Origin: DATFVJ01 sp963826515
Lineage (GTDB): Bacteria > Actinomycetota > Actinomycetes > Streptosporangiales > Streptosporangiaceae
Direction of reading: 5' to 3'
NCBI GenBank assembly: GCA_963826515.1
Contig: CAWGXI010000012.1
Coordinates: 124,001 to 188,000, forward strand
DNA: 64,000 bases
The notes beneath the pieces are model-generated. The model saw only the letters and a list, made by a program, of their open reading frames with translations. It did not search any database and was not told the origin of the DNA. The translations under genes and the position numbers were made by a program. Within the stretch, counting starts at the first letter, position 1; every line of letters starts with the position of its first letter. Positions 41,713 to 50,272 of this stretch are shown piece after piece.

Positions 41713-42924
41713 GTGGGTTCTGCCGTGAGACATCTCGCCTGGCGCAGCGCGCCTCTCCTCATCGCCGGAATCGTGGTCGCGCTCGGCGGGGCCGCAGTGG
41801 CCGGCGGCACGATCCTGATGGAGATCTCCAGCCACGGCGCCCGGACGCCCCGCCCGCTGTCTGCCGCCTCGCCAGGTGCCGTCTCGCGAGGTGCCGCTTC
41901 GCCAGGTAAGGTGCCTGCCGCCGCCGGACATCCGAACAGCGGCACCGATGTCGTCACCGCGATCGAGGTCGCGCCGCTGCGCCGCATTGTGCCGCCCGAT
42001 TTGCTCGTCGTCTCGGCGAAAGGTCTCTCCGCCGCACAGGTCACGAAGATCAGGAATCTCCTGCATGTGCGGGACGTGATCACGGCAGACGGCGGGGCGA
42101 TCCACCTCGGGGCTAGGCTGACCGATGTGCTCGGCGTCGATCCAAGCACGTTCCGCTCCTGGACCCCGCCCGCTACGGCGGCGAACGAGCGCATCTGGTC
42201 GTCACTCGCCGGGAACAAGTTCGTTCTGTCCACCGCCGCGCAGGCGCAGACCGGACTCCGCCAGGGAGTCGCATACGAGATGGCCGGCGCGCGCCAGACC
42301 TCGGTAACTCTCGGGGCGTCCGCCTGGCTAGGTATCCCCGGCGTAGACGCGCTCGTGAGCCTGCAGACGTCGCGGGTGCTCGGCCTGGTGCACAACGTGG
42401 CCGCGATGGTCAACGCGCCTGGTGCTGACCTCACCGCGCTGATCGGGCAAGTGCGCGCGGCGCTCGGGCCACAGAGCCAGATCGTCAATCTGCACGGCGC
42501 GGCCGGCCAGCTTCCTGTTGACTCGGGTGTTCACGCAGGCCGGCCAGCCAGCTACCTGGACCTGTACCGGCAGTCAGCGGCGAAGTACTGCCCAGGGTTG
42601 TCGTGGGCGGTCCTCGCTGCGATCGGCCAGATCGAGAGCGGTCATGGCCAAAACGACGGCCCGTCGACTGCGGGAGCGCTCGGCCCGATGCAGTTCCTGC
42701 CCTCAACCTGGCAGATGTGGGGCATCGCCGGATTCGGTGACACCACGGCCAACATTATGGATCCCTATGACGCGGTACCGTCGGCGGCCCGCTACCTGTG
42801 CGCGGGCGGCGCGGCCGGCGGTGGTACCTCCTTGTACCACGCGATCTATGCGTACAACCACGCCGATTGGTACGTCCGCGAGGTTTTGGCGCTCGCCCAG
42901 GAGTACGCGCAGCAGTTTGGCTAA
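41713..42924 (+). CDS. Secreted lytic transglycosylase-like protein
   Basis: 403 residues. An N-terminal signal or anchor segment (APLLIAGIVVALGGAAVAGG) is followed by a Ser/Ala/Pro linker, an approximately 220-residue region without a known domain, and a C-terminal SLT-type lysozyme-like domain. The catalytic Glu is in VLAAIGQIESGHGQND, followed by STAGALGPMQFLPSTWQMWG, IMDPYDAVPSAARYLCAGG and YNHADWYVREVL. It likely cleaves peptidoglycan outside the membrane, consistent with nearby division gene sepH. The middle region (IVPPDLLVVSAKGLSAAQVTKIRNLLHVRDVI) recurs in actinobacterial transglycosylases of this type. Confidence 0.9.
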   Translation: MGSAVRHLAWRSAPLLIAGIVVALGGAAVAGGTILMEISSHGARTPRPLSAASPGAVSRGAASPGKVPAAAGHPNSGTDVVTAIEVAPLRRIVPPDLLVVSAKGLSAAQVTKIRNLLHVRDVITADGGAIHLGARLTDVLGVDPSTFRSWTPPATAANERIWSSLAGNKFVLSTAAQAQTGLRQGVAYEMAGARQTSVTLGASAWLGIPGVDALVSLQTSRVLGLVHNVAAMVNAPGADLTALIGQVRAALGPQSQIVNLHGAAGQLPVDSGVHAGRPASYLDLYRQSAAKYCPGLSWAVLAAIGQIESGHGQNDGPSTAGALGPMQFLPSTWQMWGIAGFGDTTANIMDPYDAVPSAARYLCAGGAAGGGTSLYHAIYAYNHADWYVREVLALAQEYAQQFG

Positions 42925-43292
42925 AGCTTCAACAGGACGGGTGCTCGCGGTGCTCGCCACGACCCGCGGCACGAGCCATGTCGACAGCGTGGCGGCGGCC
43001 ACGATGACCGCGAGGATGGCTGATTCGGAGTCGACGAGCGGTGAGAGCCCGATGAGTCGACGAGCAGTGAGAGCCCGATGATCAGCCCGAGTACCGCGGC
43101 GCGGCCGCCGCTTGGATGGCGGCGCGGCCTGACGGCGGCCTCGAGCGTGATCGGCAGGAACAAGACGCCGGCGGCGACTTGGAGTCATATTCACTCGCGA
43201 TGAGGGCCACGGCACGCTGGCGGTTGCTTGCCCTGGCGGGCAGTGCGGTACAAGAGCGCTAATACCATACTTGAACCCGGCCTGTACCAAAG

Positions 43293-43320
43293 GCGTGTCT
43301 CGCAGGTCTTTGGCGGCGGA
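43293..43320. repeat. Remnant of one end of MITE family A
   Basis: AGGCGTGTCTCGCAGGTCTT followed by TGGCGGCG matches the terminal repeat and adjoining bases of the intact copy at 25672-25855 with two changes in the terminal part. No second end is found. Confidence 0.55.
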
Positions 43321-43406
43321 TCGGCGCGGCGAATCCCGCACTGATCGGCCGCGCGAACCGGCGCGACGTCGGCACGGTGGCGGGCCAGCTGTGCCCAAGT
43401 GCCAGC

Positions 43407-43468
43407 GTGACCGGATCGCGTGGTGTGGAGACTCAGTGTGACTGGACCGCGTGGTGTGGAGATCAGCG
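43407..43468. repeat. 31-bp tandem duplication
   Basis: Two 31-bp copies (43407-43437 and 43438-43468) share CGCGTGGTGTGGAG. The second copy contains GTGTGGAGATCAG, which also forms the arms of the hairpin at 63300-63362 upstream of aconitase. Confidence 0.75.
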
Positions 43469-43548
43469 ACCACGCGAGCGTCACGGTGATCGCCGGGTCG
43501 CCTTGATTGGCACCAGCGAAATCACGGGCTCTGGCCGGATCTGATTGG

Positions 43549-44664
43549 ATGGCGAACATGCCTGCCTACGAGCCGAGCGCGGCACGCTATGACGCGTTCC
43601 TGCTTGTCTCATTCGGCGGGCCCGAGGGCCCAGCTGACGTGCTCCCTTTCCTCGAAAACGTGACACGCGGACGCGGCATACCTGGCGCGCGGCTGGCCGA
43701 GGTCGCGGAGCACTACCAGCTGTTCGGCGGGGTAAGCCCGATCAATCAGCAATGCCGCGACCTGCTCGCCGCCATCGAGGCCAGCTTCGCCGCCGGCGGT
43801 ATCGATCTGCCGGTCTACTGGGGCAACAGGAACTGGCATCCGTATCTGCGAGACACGGTCCGCCAGCTGGCCCGTGCCGGCGTACGCCGCGCGATCGCCT
43901 TTGTCACCTCCGCGTACAGCTCGTATTCGAGCTGCAGGCAGTACCTCGAAGACATCGAACGGGCCCGTGAGCTTGCCGGGCCGGCAGCGCCGCGGATCGA
44001 CAAGCTGCGCCCGTACTTCAATCACCCGGGTTTCATCGAGCCCTTGGCGCAGCACACCCGGGCCGCGCTTGCGACACTTCCGGCAGCCGTTAGGGATCAT
44101 GCTCATCTGCTCTTCTCCGCGCACAGTGTGCCCACGGCGATGGCGGCCACAAGCGGGCCTCGCGGTGGAGCGTACGTCGCGGAGCTGACCGAGGTGGCGC
44201 GGCTGACCAGCGAGCGGGTGGACAACGGCTCGCACCCGTGGCGACTGGTGTACCAGAGCCGCAGCGGGCCGCCGTCGCAGCCCTGGCTCGAGCCCGATGT
44301 CAGCGATTACCTGGCGGAGATCGCGCGCCGGGGTGCGGCCGCGGCGGTGCTGGTTCCCGCCGGTTTCGTCTCCGACCACATGGAGGTCAAGTACGACCTG
44401 GACGTGGCGGCGGCGGACGCCGCGGGGCGGCTCGGGATCGCGGTCGCGCGCGCGGCCACCCCCGGCACCCATCCCCGGTTCGTTGAAATGGTGCGCGACC
44501 TCGTGGCCGAGCGGCTCGATAACGATCCCGAACGGCTCGCGCTGGGTACTCTAGGCCCGAGCGGGGACTTCTGTCCCGCCGGGTGCTGCGCCTATACCCG
44601 CCAAGGCGGCCGCCCACGCAGCCGGCCCGCAGCGCACCCGTCAGCCGACGGCCAGGGCCGATGA
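43549..44664 (+). CDS. hemH: Ferrochelatase (coproporphyrin ferrochelatase type)
   Basis: Inserts Fe2+ into porphyrin in heme synthesis, 371 residues. Motifs include LLVSFGGPEGPADVLPFLENVTRGRGIP, YQLFGGVSPINQQC, YWGNRNWHPYL, the active-site His segment LLFSAHSVPTAM, YQSRSGPPSQPWLEPDV and VLVPAGFVSDHMEVKYDLD. The C-terminal CPAGCC cluster suits the 2Fe-2S cluster found in actinobacterial enzymes, which in the coproporphyrin-dependent pathway act on coproporphyrin III. The ATG at 43549 gives a natural N-terminus; an ATG three codons later is an alternative. The start of the IMPase gene overlaps the stop by 4 nt. Confidence 0.94.
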   Translation: MANMPAYEPSAARYDAFLLVSFGGPEGPADVLPFLENVTRGRGIPGARLAEVAEHYQLFGGVSPINQQCRDLLAAIEASFAAGGIDLPVYWGNRNWHPYLRDTVRQLARAGVRRAIAFVTSAYSSYSSCRQYLEDIERARELAGPAAPRIDKLRPYFNHPGFIEPLAQHTRAALATLPAAVRDHAHLLFSAHSVPTAMAATSGPRGGAYVAELTEVARLTSERVDNGSHPWRLVYQSRSGPPSQPWLEPDVSDYLAEIARRGAAAAVLVPAGFVSDHMEVKYDLDVAAADAAGRLGIAVARAATPGTHPRFVEMVRDLVAERLDNDPERLALGTLGPSGDFCPAGCCAYTRQGGRPRSRPAAHPSADGQGR

Positions 44665-45518
44665 CCGGAGCTGAGCCCGCGGGGCTGCTCGATCTCGCGG
44701 TCGCCGCAGCGACCGCGGCGGGACGTATGCTGACGGCGGTCCGCCTGCCTGGCCGGCCCGAGGTGGCGGGCACCAAGTCGAGCCCGACCGATGTGGTCAC
44801 CGAGATGGACCGGGCGTCCGAGGAACTGATCATCGGCCAGATCCGCGCCGCGCGCCCGGCTGACAGTTTCCTCGGCGAGGAACGCGGCGAGGAAGCCGGC
44901 CTGGAGGCTGGCGGGGCCAGGCCGGATGACGGCGCGCCCGTGCGCTGGATCATCGATCCGATCGACGGGACGGTGAACTACCTCTACGGGTTGCCGGATT
45001 GGGCCGTCAGCATCGCAGCCGAGCAGGAAGGCCAGATCGTCGCGGGCGTCGTCCATGTGCCGCAGCGCGGCGAGTTCTTCACCGCGGTCCGCGGCGGCGG
45101 CGCATTCCTGCGCCTAGCGCACAGCGCGGCCGGCCCGGCCCGCCTTCGCTGCGCGTCCGGCGTTCCGCTCAGCCAGGCCCTGGTGGCAACCGGGTTCGGC
45201 TACGAGGCGGCGCGCCGCAGAATTCAGGGCCAGGTGGTGGCAGCCGTGCTGCCAATGGTGCGTGACATCCGGCGAGGCGGGTCGTGCGCCGTGGATCTGT
45301 GTTCGCTCGCGGCAGGCAGGGTCGACGGGTACTACGAGCGCGGTATCAACTACTGGGACCGCGCGGCAGGCGGATTGATCGCTGAGCAGGCTGGCGCCCT
45401 GGTGGCCGGGCTGGGTGGCATGCCGCCAGGCCCCGGCCTGACGCTCGCGGCAGGGCCGGGCCTGTTCACGCAACTGCACGATCTGCTCGTGACCCTTGAT
45501 CCGGAGCGGGACGCCTAG
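44661..45518 (+). CDS. suhB: Inositol monophosphatase family protein
   Basis: Metal-dependent sugar phosphatase, 285 residues. Metal-site motifs are TDVVTEMDRASEELI, FLGEERGEE (the Glu ligand), WIIDPIDGTVNYLYGLPDWAVSIA (DPxDGTxN) and the second signature NYWDRAAGGLIAEQAGA (WDxAAG). It probably hydrolyses inositol-1-phosphate or a related ester. Its start overlaps the hemH stop (ATGA). The hemH-IMPase pair is conserved in Streptomyces as I remember it. Confidence 0.92.
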   Translation: MTGAEPAGLLDLAVAAATAAGRMLTAVRLPGRPEVAGTKSSPTDVVTEMDRASEELIIGQIRAARPADSFLGEERGEEAGLEAGGARPDDGAPVRWIIDPIDGTVNYLYGLPDWAVSIAAEQEGQIVAGVVHVPQRGEFFTAVRGGGAFLRLAHSAAGPARLRCASGVPLSQALVATGFGYEAARRRIQGQVVAAVLPMVRDIRRGGSCAVDLCSLAAGRVDGYYERGINYWDRAAGGLIAEQAGALVAGLGGMPPGPGLTLAAGPGLFTQLHDLLVTLDPERDA

Positions 45519-45564
45519 CTGGACACGCCTAAGGCCGCGGGGCTCCCCCGCCTGCCGCACACGC

Positions 45565-45735
45565 CTATGGCGACACGGGCAGCCGCACACCGTGGCCGGC
45601 GGCGATCCGCCTCAGGTTCTCGATCTCAGCAAGTACCGCCTCGCTGAGGTCGTCGTCGGCGGCCGACCGAGCCGCACCGAGCGATGCGTACTCGTCCTCC
45701 AGACGCCGCCTGAGCACTGCCGCGAATTCGCCCAT
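45565..45735 (-). CDS. Small hypothetical protein, 56 residues
   Basis: Begins MGEFAAVLRRRLEDEYASLG, with GGAAGGGA a few bases before the ATG. The sequence is helical and charged (DDDLSEAVLAEIENLRRIAAGHGV) and could form an amphipathic helix pair. It lies between the IMPase and cutR on the opposite strand. I do not recognise the family. Codon-position GC bias and a good ribosome-binding site support it as a real gene. The frame extends upstream to 45843, but that part looks non-coding. Confidence 0.6.
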   Translation of the reverse strand: MGEFAAVLRRRLEDEYASLGAARSAADDDLSEAVLAEIENLRRIAAGHGVRLPVSP

Positions 45736-45985
45736 GGGTCCCTTCCAGGCTGGGAGCGGGGAGCGGCGGGCACCCAAACGGGCGCCGCCAGTGGCGCTCG
45801 ACCTACCCAGCGCGTCATGATCGGTAAACGCGAGCGCGCGCACTTACTTCCACGACCGATGATGGAGAGCAGCGGGCCGGGCCGCCCGTGGCGCCTACCC
45901 GGCCCTTACCTGGTGCTTACGTGTGTTGCGGCATAACTGTACGTACCGGTGGAGCGCGCCGGAGGATGCGGCGAGGAGAAGCACG

Positions 45986-46639
45986 TTGCGGGTACTCATT
46001 GTCGAGGACGAGCAGGTCCTGGCTGACGCCATAGCCATGGGCCTGCGGCGCGCCGCGATGGCCGTTGACGTGGCCTACGACGGCGCGGGCGCACTCGAGC
46101 GGACGAGCGTCAACGACTATGACGTGGTCGTGCTCGACAGGGACATTCCGCAGATCCACGGCGACGACGTCTGCAGGCAACTGGTGGCGGGCGGCAGCAG
46201 CGCCCGCATCCTCATGCTGACCGCCGCGGGCGAACTCGACGACAAGGTCGCGGGCCTGGCGCTCGGCGCCGACGACTACCTAGCAAAACCGTTCGCTTTC
46301 GCCGAGCTGATGGCCCGGGTGCGTGCGCTCGCCCGGCGGTCCTCGCCGCCGCTGCCGCCGGTGCTCGAACGAGCAGGTGTCAGGCTGGACCCGAACCGCC
46401 GCGAGGTCACCAGGGACGGCCAGCCGATCGTGCTCACCAACAAGGAATTCGCCGTGCTCGAGGTGCTGATGCGGGCGGGCGGCACGGTGGTCAGCGCAGA
46501 GCACCTGCTCGAGAAGGCGTGGGACGAGTACATCGACCCGTTCACCAACGTGGTGCGGGTGACGATCATGACACTGCGCAGGAAACTCGGTGACCCTCCG
46601 GTCATCGACACCGTCCCCGGGGCGGGGTACAGGTTGTGA
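45986..46639 (+). CDS. cutR: Response regulator, OmpR family (CutR-like)
   Basis: 217 residues from a TTG start with AGGAGAAG 5 nt upstream. The receiver domain has acidic VEDEQ, the phosphoacceptor Asp in DYDVVVLDRDIPQIHGDDVC (near residue 50-53) and LAKPF Lys near 100. The winged-helix output domain (VRLDPNRREVTRDGQPIVLTNKEFAVLEVLM, VRVTIMTLRRKLGDPP, IDTVPGAGYRL) follows. VNDYDVVVLDRD and HGDDVCRQL resemble Streptomyces CutR, which also has 217 residues as I remember, and the neighbours (hemH and suhB upstream, DUF4193 downstream) agree. The stop overlaps the histidine kinase start. Confidence 0.9.
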   Translation: MRVLIVEDEQVLADAIAMGLRRAAMAVDVAYDGAGALERTSVNDYDVVVLDRDIPQIHGDDVCRQLVAGGSSARILMLTAAGELDDKVAGLALGADDYLAKPFAFAELMARVRALARRSSPPLPPVLERAGVRLDPNRREVTRDGQPIVLTNKEFAVLEVLMRAGGTVVSAEHLLEKAWDEYIDPFTNVVRVTIMTLRRKLGDPPVIDTVPGAGYRL

Positions 46640-47952
46640 ACGGGCTGGCCGAGCGGGGCAGCGGCCCTCCCGTCCACCGGATGACCGTGCGGACCAGGCT
46701 GACACTGCTTTACGGTGCGATGTTCTTCGCCGCGGGTGTGGCGCTGCTGGTGGTGACCTACCTGCTCCTGGCGAACGTCATGAGCAACATCGGGGTCATC
46801 GTGCCGTTCGGTGAGCCGTTGCCCGAGGATTACCGGACGGCGCTGATCAACTCGGTGATGCACCGCCTGCTTGTCGAGTCCATCGTGGCGCTGATAGCGA
46901 TTGGCGTGGTGGCGATCGCCGTCGGCTACGTCGTCGCCGGACGCGCCCTGGCTCCATTGCAGCGGGTCACGGCCACGGCCAGGCGGCTGTCGGAGAGCAC
47001 GCTGCACCAGCGAATCGCCCTCGAGGGGCCGGAGGACGAGATCAAGGAACTCGCCGATACCTTCGATGCGATGCTCGAGCGCCTGGCCCGGGCCTTCGAC
47101 TCACAGCGGCGGTTCGTCGCCAATGCGTCGCACGAACTACGCACACCGCTGACGATCAACAGAACCCTGCTCGAGGTCGCGCTGGCCGACCCGCAGGCAT
47201 CCGAGGACCTGAAGGTTGTCGGCCGCACGCTGCTGGCCACGAACGCCAGGCACCAGCGACTCATCGACGGCCTGCTGCTCCTAGCACGGAGCGAGCGCGG
47301 CCTCGACGCGCGCACCCCGGTAGACCTCAGCGACGTGGCGCATTCCGCGCTCGCCACCGTGCGGCCTGCGCTTGCCAGTGCGGGGCTCACCCTGGACGAG
47401 GAAATGACCCCGGCCCCGACCGCCGGCGAACCCGTGCTGCTCGAGCATCTCGTGCGCAACCTGCTCGACAACGCCGTCAAGTACAACTGCGACAACGGCA
47501 CGGTATGGCTGCGCACATGGACACACGACGGCGGCTCCTTCGCCTATGTCGCCAATACCGGGCCCACGATCGCGCCTTACGACATCCCACGGCTGTTCGA
47601 GCCGTTCCGCAGGCTGGCTGAGGACCGAGTCGGGTCGGAACGCGGCGCCGGCCTTGGCCTGTCGATCGCATCATCGGTGGTGCGCGCCCACGCAGGCGCG
47701 ATCAGCGCGGTACCACGGCCGGGTGGTGGCCTCGAGATCACCGTACGGATGCCGGCCGCGCCCGCGGAGCAATCGCCGCCGGCTGACCCCATGGCCGCGG
47801 CGGGCAACGGGATCCGCACCGGACCTGACGGCAGCGGGATAACTCAGGGCAGCGACAGCCTGGCCGCTGGCGGTTCCGTAACCGGCGGCTCCGACACTGT
47901 CGAGTTTGGCCGCCGTGCCCACGTCAACCGCGGCGCCAATGGGCCCGGTTGA
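46636..47952 (+). CDS. cutS: Sensor histidine kinase (CutS-like)
   Basis: 438 residues. Two membrane segments (LTLLYGAMFFAAGVALLVVTYLLL and ESIVALIAIGVVAIAVGYVVAG) flank an extracellular loop of about 50 residues. A HAMP domain, dimerisation domain with RRFVANASHELRTPLTINR (phospho-His near 166) and catalytic ATPase domain with HLVRNLLDNAVKYN (N box), GPTIAPYDIPRLFEPF and GAGLGLSIASSVVRAHAG follow. The GTG start overlaps the cutR stop, so the pair is translationally coupled. The loop has no Cys. The C-terminus has a Gly/Ser-rich tail. The inducing signal is unknown. Confidence 0.92.
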   Translation: MNGLAERGSGPPVHRMTVRTRLTLLYGAMFFAAGVALLVVTYLLLANVMSNIGVIVPFGEPLPEDYRTALINSVMHRLLVESIVALIAIGVVAIAVGYVVAGRALAPLQRVTATARRLSESTLHQRIALEGPEDEIKELADTFDAMLERLARAFDSQRRFVANASHELRTPLTINRTLLEVALADPQASEDLKVVGRTLLATNARHQRLIDGLLLLARSERGLDARTPVDLSDVAHSALATVRPALASAGLTLDEEMTPAPTAGEPVLLEHLVRNLLDNAVKYNCDNGTVWLRTWTHDGGSFAYVANTGPTIAPYDIPRLFEPFRRLAEDRVGSERGAGLGLSIASSVVRAHAGAISAVPRPGGGLEITVRMPAAPAEQSPPADPMAAAGNGIRTGPDGSGITQGSDSLAAGGSVTGGSDTVEFGRRAHVNRGANGPG

Positions 47953-47958
47953 GCCGCA

Positions 47959-49356
47959 TCACTGGCGGGACAGCGTGCCTTGGATTCCCGGGCCACCTGG
48001 TGTGGCAGGTGCGAACGCGAAGCTGAGCGCACTTCCGTTCCTCGTGAGCGTGACGGTGCCCTGACCGCAGGTCTGCTGGCCAGACACGATGCCTTGGGTG
48101 AAGACGAAACTGGTGCCGTTCTGGCGGGTGAGGGTGAGCACTCCGGAGCAGCTGAACAATGGATACGAGACCGATCCGGCCGGCTCGCCCGCGCTGAACT
48201 GGATCCGGGCGCCGAACGTCAACGGCGGATTCTCCTGCCGGACCTGGCCGGTCCAGGTACCGCTCAGCGAATTGGGGATGGGCTCGCCGGCCACCTGCGA
48301 TGGCGGGGGCGGCGACGCGGTCGGTGTCCCCGCCGGAATGGCCGGGCTTTGCCGCAGCCCCGATACGACGCCGTGCGTCGTGCCGTGGTGCGCCAAAGTC
48401 ACTACAGCCGTGACCGCTGCCACCGCCGCGATAACCGCCACGGCGGCTGCGACAAAGGTGCGGCCGGCCGGACGGCGCGCCTGGCGCGGGACCGGAGGGC
48501 CGCCGTCCGCCACGCTGCGCACCGCGGTGCAAGCGGGGCCTGCCGCCTGCGACCCCGCCGCGAGGATCCCTGCGGGCGGCTGATCGTGGCCGAGCAGCCG
48601 CGTCACGATTACCTTGGCCGGTGGCCTGGCGGCGGGATCGCGGCCCGTGCACTCGGTGACCAGCTGGCGAAGCGGTGGCTCGAGCAGCCGCAGTTCGTCC
48701 GGACCCGGCTGGACCAGCGCGGGGCGCGCGGAGCGGGACATTCCGGTCGCCGCGAAGAGCACAGCGTGCGCCCACGAGAGCACGTCCGCGGCGGGCGTGG
48801 CGCGCCCGTAGGGCGGCGTGACCCCAGTGTGCACGACCCGCGGGCCGTCCCGCCCAAGCACAAGCTCGCCAGGCCCGAAATGGCCGTGCGCCAGGCCCGC
48901 CTGGTGGATCGCGGCCAGGCCGGTGGCAGCGCCGATCGCGATGGCGAATAGCACATCTTCCGCGGGCGGGCCTTCCGCCGCAACGACTTCCTTCAGGGTG
49001 GGCCCAGGGACGTGCTCGCTTACCAGATAGGGGAAGTCGCCGTGGAAACCCGCGTCGAGCATCCGTGCCACGCAAAAGGGCGCGACCTGGCGTGCCGTCT
49101 GTGCCTCCGCCATGAAGCGGTCGCGTTCGGCAGTATCCGCATGCCCCACGGGCTGCAGGAGGGTGACCGTGACAGGCCCGCCGTCGGCCGCCCTGGCGAG
49201 GTAGACCACAAAGGCCGCGGTGTCACGCCCGACCCCGGCGGCTTGCTTGCCGCCGCCCCGGCGGTCTCCGGCTGGGTGGCCGCTCACCCTGCCGGTCAGC
49301 CGGTAACGGCCGATTCGGGCCGGATCGGCCGCGAGCAGCGGGGTGATGCTCGGCAT
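47959..49356 (-). CDS. Membrane-anchored Ser/Thr kinase-like protein, probable pseudokinase
   Basis: 465 residues. An N-terminal kinase-like domain (RIGRYRLTGRVSG, FVVYLARAADGGPVTVTLLQP, ARMLDAGFHGDFPYLVSEHVPGPTLKEVV, GLAAIHQAGLAHGHFGPGELVLGRDGPRVVHTG) lacks the VAIK Lys (replaced in VTVTLL), the HRD catalytic loop (HGHFGPGE) and the DFG Asp (HTG), so catalysis is unlikely. One membrane segment (FVAAAVAVIAAVAAVTAVVT) leads to an extracellular beta-rich domain of about 120 residues (LSGTWTGQVRQENPPLTFGA, with paired Cys). The ATG at 49356 has GGGAGA upstream; the frame stays open through upstream tandem repeats that are probably not translated. It is convergent with cutS, 6 bp apart. Confidence 0.83.
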   Translation of the reverse strand: MPSITPLLAADPARIGRYRLTGRVSGHPAGDRRGGGKQAAGVGRDTAAFVVYLARAADGGPVTVTLLQPVGHADTAERDRFMAEAQTARQVAPFCVARMLDAGFHGDFPYLVSEHVPGPTLKEVVAAEGPPAEDVLFAIAIGAATGLAAIHQAGLAHGHFGPGELVLGRDGPRVVHTGVTPPYGRATPAADVLSWAHAVLFAATGMSRSARPALVQPGPDELRLLEPPLRQLVTECTGRDPAARPPAKVIVTRLLGHDQPPAGILAAGSQAAGPACTAVRSVADGGPPVPRQARRPAGRTFVAAAVAVIAAVAAVTAVVTLAHHGTTHGVVSGLRQSPAIPAGTPTASPPPPSQVAGEPIPNSLSGTWTGQVRQENPPLTFGARIQFSAGEPAGSVSYPLFSCSGVLTLTRQNGTSFVFTQGIVSGQQTCGQGTVTLTRNGSALSFAFAPATPGGPGIQGTLSRQ

Positions 49357-49360
49357 GCAG

Positions 49361-49423
49361 GGTATCTCCCTCGGGTTGCCGGGTATCTTTCTCGGGTTGC
49401 CGGGTATCTCTCTCGCGTTGCAC
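49361..49423. repeat. 21-bp tandem repeat, three copies
   Basis: Three 21-bp units on GGTATCTCCCTCGGGTTGCC(G), the last diverged, lie just upstream of the pseudokinase start on the minus strand. Each carries a GGGAGAT-like Shine-Dalgarno sequence on that strand; the unit nearest the gene supplies the actual ribosome-binding site. Confidence 0.85.
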
Positions 49424-49534
49424 TGCACTTTCGTGACGGACACGGCGTTCGTACCATACGAAACCTTCTCTTCCGCTGAGGAAGAACAAGAAGAAGCGCC
49501 GGGGACGTGTACAATGTGCGCTCGTTTCATGCCT

Positions 49535-49636
49535 GATACGTAGACGCCAGATACGTAGACGCCAGATACGTAGACGCCAGATACGTAGACGCCAGATACG
49601 TAGACGCCAGATACGTAGACGCCAGATACGTAGACG
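49535..49636. repeat. 15-bp tandem repeat, nearly seven copies, TACGTA core
   Basis: Six complete units and one partial unit of GATACGTAGACGCCA lie about 180-280 bp upstream of the pseudokinase start. Each contains the palindrome TACGTA. The units are identical, so the array is recent or homogenised. It keeps an open frame on the minus strand (VYVSG repeats) only because 15 is a multiple of three. Confidence 0.92.
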
Positions 49637-49950
49637 AGGGACGGGTTCGGCAAGGAGCGGGAGGCAGCGCGGCAACATCACGCGGGGAGCCGGGATGGGC
49701 GCCAGACAGCGGCGCACGCCCGCGCACCACTGGGCGGCGCAACAGCTCTTGCGCCGTCTCGCGACGCGTGGCACAAGTCGAGGCAGGTCCGTGACCTGCG
49801 AGGACCTGAGCCCGGAAGACCAATGCGCCGCGTTGCGTGTGCTCGATGCGGCGACGTGACAGAATTCCCCGCCGGAATCGGGCACAACTACGGCGTCCCG
49901 AGCGTTACATCCGCGCGACGAAGCGCACCACGAAGGAGGGGGATGGCCAG

Positions 49951-50250
49951 ATGGCCACCGACTACGACAGCCCACGCAAGACCGACGACGACCTAACTGA
50001 AGACAGCCTTCAGGAGCTCCAGGCACGCCGGATGGACAAGGCATCAGGCACAATCGACATTGATCCCGACGAGGTAGCCGAGGGACTCGAGCTCCCTGGC
50101 GCGGACCTGTCAAACGAGGAGCTCTCGTTTCGCGTCATCCCGCGCCAGGCGGACGAGTTCACCTGCTCGCGCTGCTTTCTCGTGCACCACAGGAGCCAGC
50201 TCGCCGAGGAGCGTAGCGGCCAGCCGGTGTGCCGCGAGTGCGCGGCCTGA
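49951..50250 (+). CDS. DUF4193 family zinc-ribbon-like protein
   Basis: 99 residues starting MATDYDSPRKTDDDLTEDSL, with GGAGGGGG 9 nt before the ATG. The N-terminal half is acidic (GTIDIDPDEVAEGLELPGADLSNEEL). The C-terminal half has EFTCSRCFLVHHRSQLA and CRECAA, giving two CxxC pairs for a zinc site. This matches the actinobacterial DUF4193 family, which is conserved downstream of cutRS. The function is unknown. It may contact nucleic acid or RNA polymerase, but there is no direct evidence in the sequence. Confidence 0.9.
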   Translation: MATDYDSPRKTDDDLTEDSLQELQARRMDKASGTIDIDPDEVAEGLELPGADLSNEELSFRVIPRQADEFTCSRCFLVHHRSQLAEERSGQPVCRECAA

Positions 50251-50272
50251 GGCCAGCGGGTGGGCGTGCGCC

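Larger units (their letters stand above)
42925..43548. other. Intergenic region with decayed sequence and repeats
   Basis: No intact gene. The minus strand contains broken stretches resembling a membrane protein (FLPITLEAAVRPRRHPSGGR then IGLSLLVD in one frame; SESAILAVIVAAATLSTWL in another) interrupted by a 26-bp tandem duplication (43028-43053, 43054-43079). A 31-bp tandem duplication lies at 43407-43468 and a MITE-A end remnant at about 43,293-43,320. It is probably a degraded gene plus repeats. Confidence 0.5.
49357..49950. other. Intergenic region with two tandem repeat arrays
   Basis: No gene is supported between the pseudokinase and DUF4193. The region holds a 21-bp array (49361-49423), a 15-bp array with TACGTA cores (49535-49636) and about 300 bp without recognisable features that must contain the DUF4193 promoter. 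Confidence 0.55.

Noticed and set aside
40248..42488. 746-residue MFS protein with a long N-terminal extension
   Set aside because: The extension overlaps the lytic transglycosylase gene on the other strand and has no domain. GTG at 41621 has a strong GGGGAGGAGG ribosome-binding site.
47959..49653. Kinase-like protein starting at 49653 with VYVSG repeats at its N-terminus
   Set aside because: The extra 99 codons run through two tandem repeat arrays, whose units of 15 and 21 bp keep any frame open. The ATG at 49356 has a ribosome-binding site and precedes the conserved domain.
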